A DNA stretch of 14,604 bases from Gammaproteobacteria bacterium (GTDB lineage: Bacteria > Pseudomonadota > Gammaproteobacteria > Enterobacterales > Alteromonadaceae): positions 1 through 14,604 of the forward strand of contig JAMCRH010000202.1 of the NCBI GenBank assembly GCA_023380515.1, read 5' to 3'. Positions 13,579-14,604 of the stretch are shown one piece after another. Below the pieces are notes generated by a model. The model saw nothing but the letters and a program-made list of their open reading frames with translations. It had not been told where the DNA came from and ran no database searches. Numbering within the stretch: the first letter of the stretch is position 1; each line of letters begins with the position of its first letter. The position numbers and the translations under genes were made by a program.

Positions 13579-14526
13579 TCATAAACTGTGCTCTAACAGC
13601 CAGCTTCGTACTTGTTTAGCTATATCGTCCGTCATTCTATCACCGCCAGAGTCGAAGAAGCTGTGGTCCATATCGTCTACAAATAGTAGCTCAATATTAT
13701 TTTTGTTAAGTGCAACCAGCTCACTATGCATAGCTTTAACAGCATTAGGAGATACCGACAGGTCGCGACCTCCTTGCACAATCAACGCGGGTATATTTAG
13801 CTGGTATAGAACGGCTTTCAGATCAAGCTCAAGTGCGCTGCGCCACCAATGATAGCCATGGTTGCTTACCTCAATATCAAATGGCTCATTGGTTAAAACG
13901 TGCTGAGTAAACGCTCTAAAACCTTCCAGCACAAATTCGGTTTCACTTTCCGGTGTGGTTGATATGATATTATGCTCTACATCCTGCAGAAACCAGCGAC
14001 CGCCGCCATTGAACATGACGACCGCATCCGCCATGCCAAATTCAGCGGCAAATACTCCAGCAACGGCCGCGCCCTCGCTGCCTCCCATTACTACAACACG
14101 TTCATACCCTTGATACGTGAGCACATGCGTAAGCACAATATGGGCGTCAGTCGCACGCTGCTCTAAACTATCGTGTTGCAGGTAAAAGCTGGGACAGTCG
14201 GTTCTCTCGGCGTTCGATGTATACGAGAGACTGGCTGTAATCCCTGGCTTTTCAATTAGAAGTAAATCCGCGTGCGGCAAAATCGCTGATGATAGGCTTC
14301 GAATCAACTGATTGTGTTTAACGCTATTACAGTCAGACCCTTGAAAAAATACAACCAGCGTATCAGCTGTCGCTTCATTGCTGCTCTCTTCAAGATAGTA
14401 TTGGATTGGGTTTTGGTTATCGCCCGCTATTTCCCGCTCAATTTCAAAAGTAGTGATATCGGTAATCGCCATCTCTTGTGTGAAGATGAACGAAAAAGCC
14501 ACTAACATCCCTTTTAGCGCGTGCAT
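13579..14526 (-). CDS. Secreted alpha/beta-hydrolase
   Basis: The 315-aa protein begins with a short hydrophobic signal-like segment (MHALKGMLVAFSFIF) and then an alpha/beta-hydrolase fold. Strand LVVFFQGSD (about 57-65) supplies a probable oxyanion-hole region. The nucleophile elbow is GGSEG with Ser150 (GxSxG). The acid is Asp255 in VQGGRDLSV, and the base His288 in VDDMDHSFF. The complete Ser-Asp-His triad implies an active esterase, lipase or peptidase. The NPIQYYLEES start and EKPGI region resemble dienelactone-hydrolase/prolyl-oligopeptidase-like family members, but the substrate is unknown. AAGGAG stands 7 nt before the ATG (14524-14526). It lies 17 nt after the end of an upstream reading frame and just ahead of the SecD-head-like gene, so all three are likely one operon. 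Confidence 0.8.
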   Translation of the reverse strand: MHALKGMLVAFSFIFTQEMAITDITTFEIEREIAGDNQNPIQYYLEESSNEATADTLVVFFQGSDCNSVKHNQLIRSLSSAILPHADLLLIEKPGITASLSYTSNAERTDCPSFYLQHDSLEQRATDAHIVLTHVLTYQGYERVVVMGGSEGAAVAGVFAAEFGMADAVVMFNGGGRWFLQDVEHNIISTTPESETEFVLEGFRAFTQHVLTNEPFDIEVSNHGYHWWRSALELDLKAVLYQLNIPALIVQGGRDLSVSPNAVKAMHSELVALNKNNIELLFVDDMDHSFFDSGGDRMTDDIAKQVRSWLLEHSL

Positions 14527-14543
14527 TACATTACTCCTTCAAG

Positions 14544-14604
14544 TTAGACACCCGTCGCCAGCTGCTGCCGAATCTGCCAACGCCGCCACACAATAAAGCT
14601 ACCA
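14544..14604 (-). CDS. C-terminal end of an upstream gene (19 residues visible)
   Basis: A minus-strand frame is open from the window edge to a TAA at 14544-14546 and reads FIVWRRWQIRQQLATGV at its end. A hydrophobic/aromatic stretch followed by a basic tail would suit the end of a membrane protein. The hydrolase start is only 17 nt further on, with its ribosome site between, as expected within an operon. The fragment is too short to name, and one frame of this length could be open by chance. Confidence 0.42.
   Translation of the reverse strand, partial: GSFIVWRRWQIRQQLATGV

Noticed and set aside
1..14604. CRISPR arrays, tRNA or rRNA genes, insertion-sequence transposases
   Set aside because: I saw no regularly spaced repeats, no tRNA-like cloverleaf with a TTC-arm consensus, no rRNA stretches, and no transposase motifs in any frame.

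Overview
The window looks like a chromosomal segment of a marine gammaproteobacterium of the Alteromonadales type (Idiomarina/Pseudoalteromonas/Alteromonas-like). This is inferred from gene content: an RluA-type pseudouridine synthase, a DUF4382 lipoprotein, a small TIGR02450-type protein, a sigma-54 two-component system beside a MacA/MacB-like exporter, and an integron-style attC. No 16S rRNA or other decisive taxonomic marker is present.

Layout. (1) 1-835 is the edge of a leftward-reading integron gene-cassette array. It holds a cassette gene running off the left edge (1-453), an attC-like site (467-544), a small cassette gene (567-800) and a second core-site-like sequence (825-843). No integrase gene is visible. 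(2) 836-1106 has no gene but carries a roughly 210 bp symmetrical, imperfect inverted repeat. (3) 1107-3563 is a leftward group of envelope or hypothetical genes: an EreA/ChaN-like secreted protein, a two-TM small protein, a lipoprotein and a TIGR02450-type protein. (4) 3656-10991 is the centrepiece. A leftward operon (HlyD/MacA-like adaptor, ABC ATPase, FtsX/MacB-like permease) ends at a clear intrinsic terminator. Divergent from it is a rightward two-gene operon for an NtrC-type response regulator and its histidine kinase. (5) 10997-12797 holds a leftward RluA-like synthase, an intrinsic terminator and a DUF4382 lipoprotein. (6) 12798-13175 is mostly non-coding, with a possible decayed gene. 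(7) 13176-14604 is a leftward operon: the C-terminal end of an unknown gene, a secreted alpha/beta hydrolase, and a small secreted protein that resembles the head subdomain of SecD P1.

How the parts work together. The 224 bp between the exporter and two-component operons contains a sigma-54 -24/-12 element facing the exporter, an IHF-like site, and two GTGTCCA-type palindromes about 90-110 bp upstream of the expected start. This is the standard arrangement of an enhancer-binding-protein-controlled promoter, so the kinase/regulator pair very probably switches on the exporter. The kinase has two TM helices joined by a loop of about 11 residues and no real periplasmic sensor. It may therefore sense within the membrane or through the transporter, functionally like Bce-type antimicrobial-peptide modules in Firmicutes but with a sigma-54 output. 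That is the most interesting hypothesis in the window. No TolC-like outer-membrane partner is encoded here.
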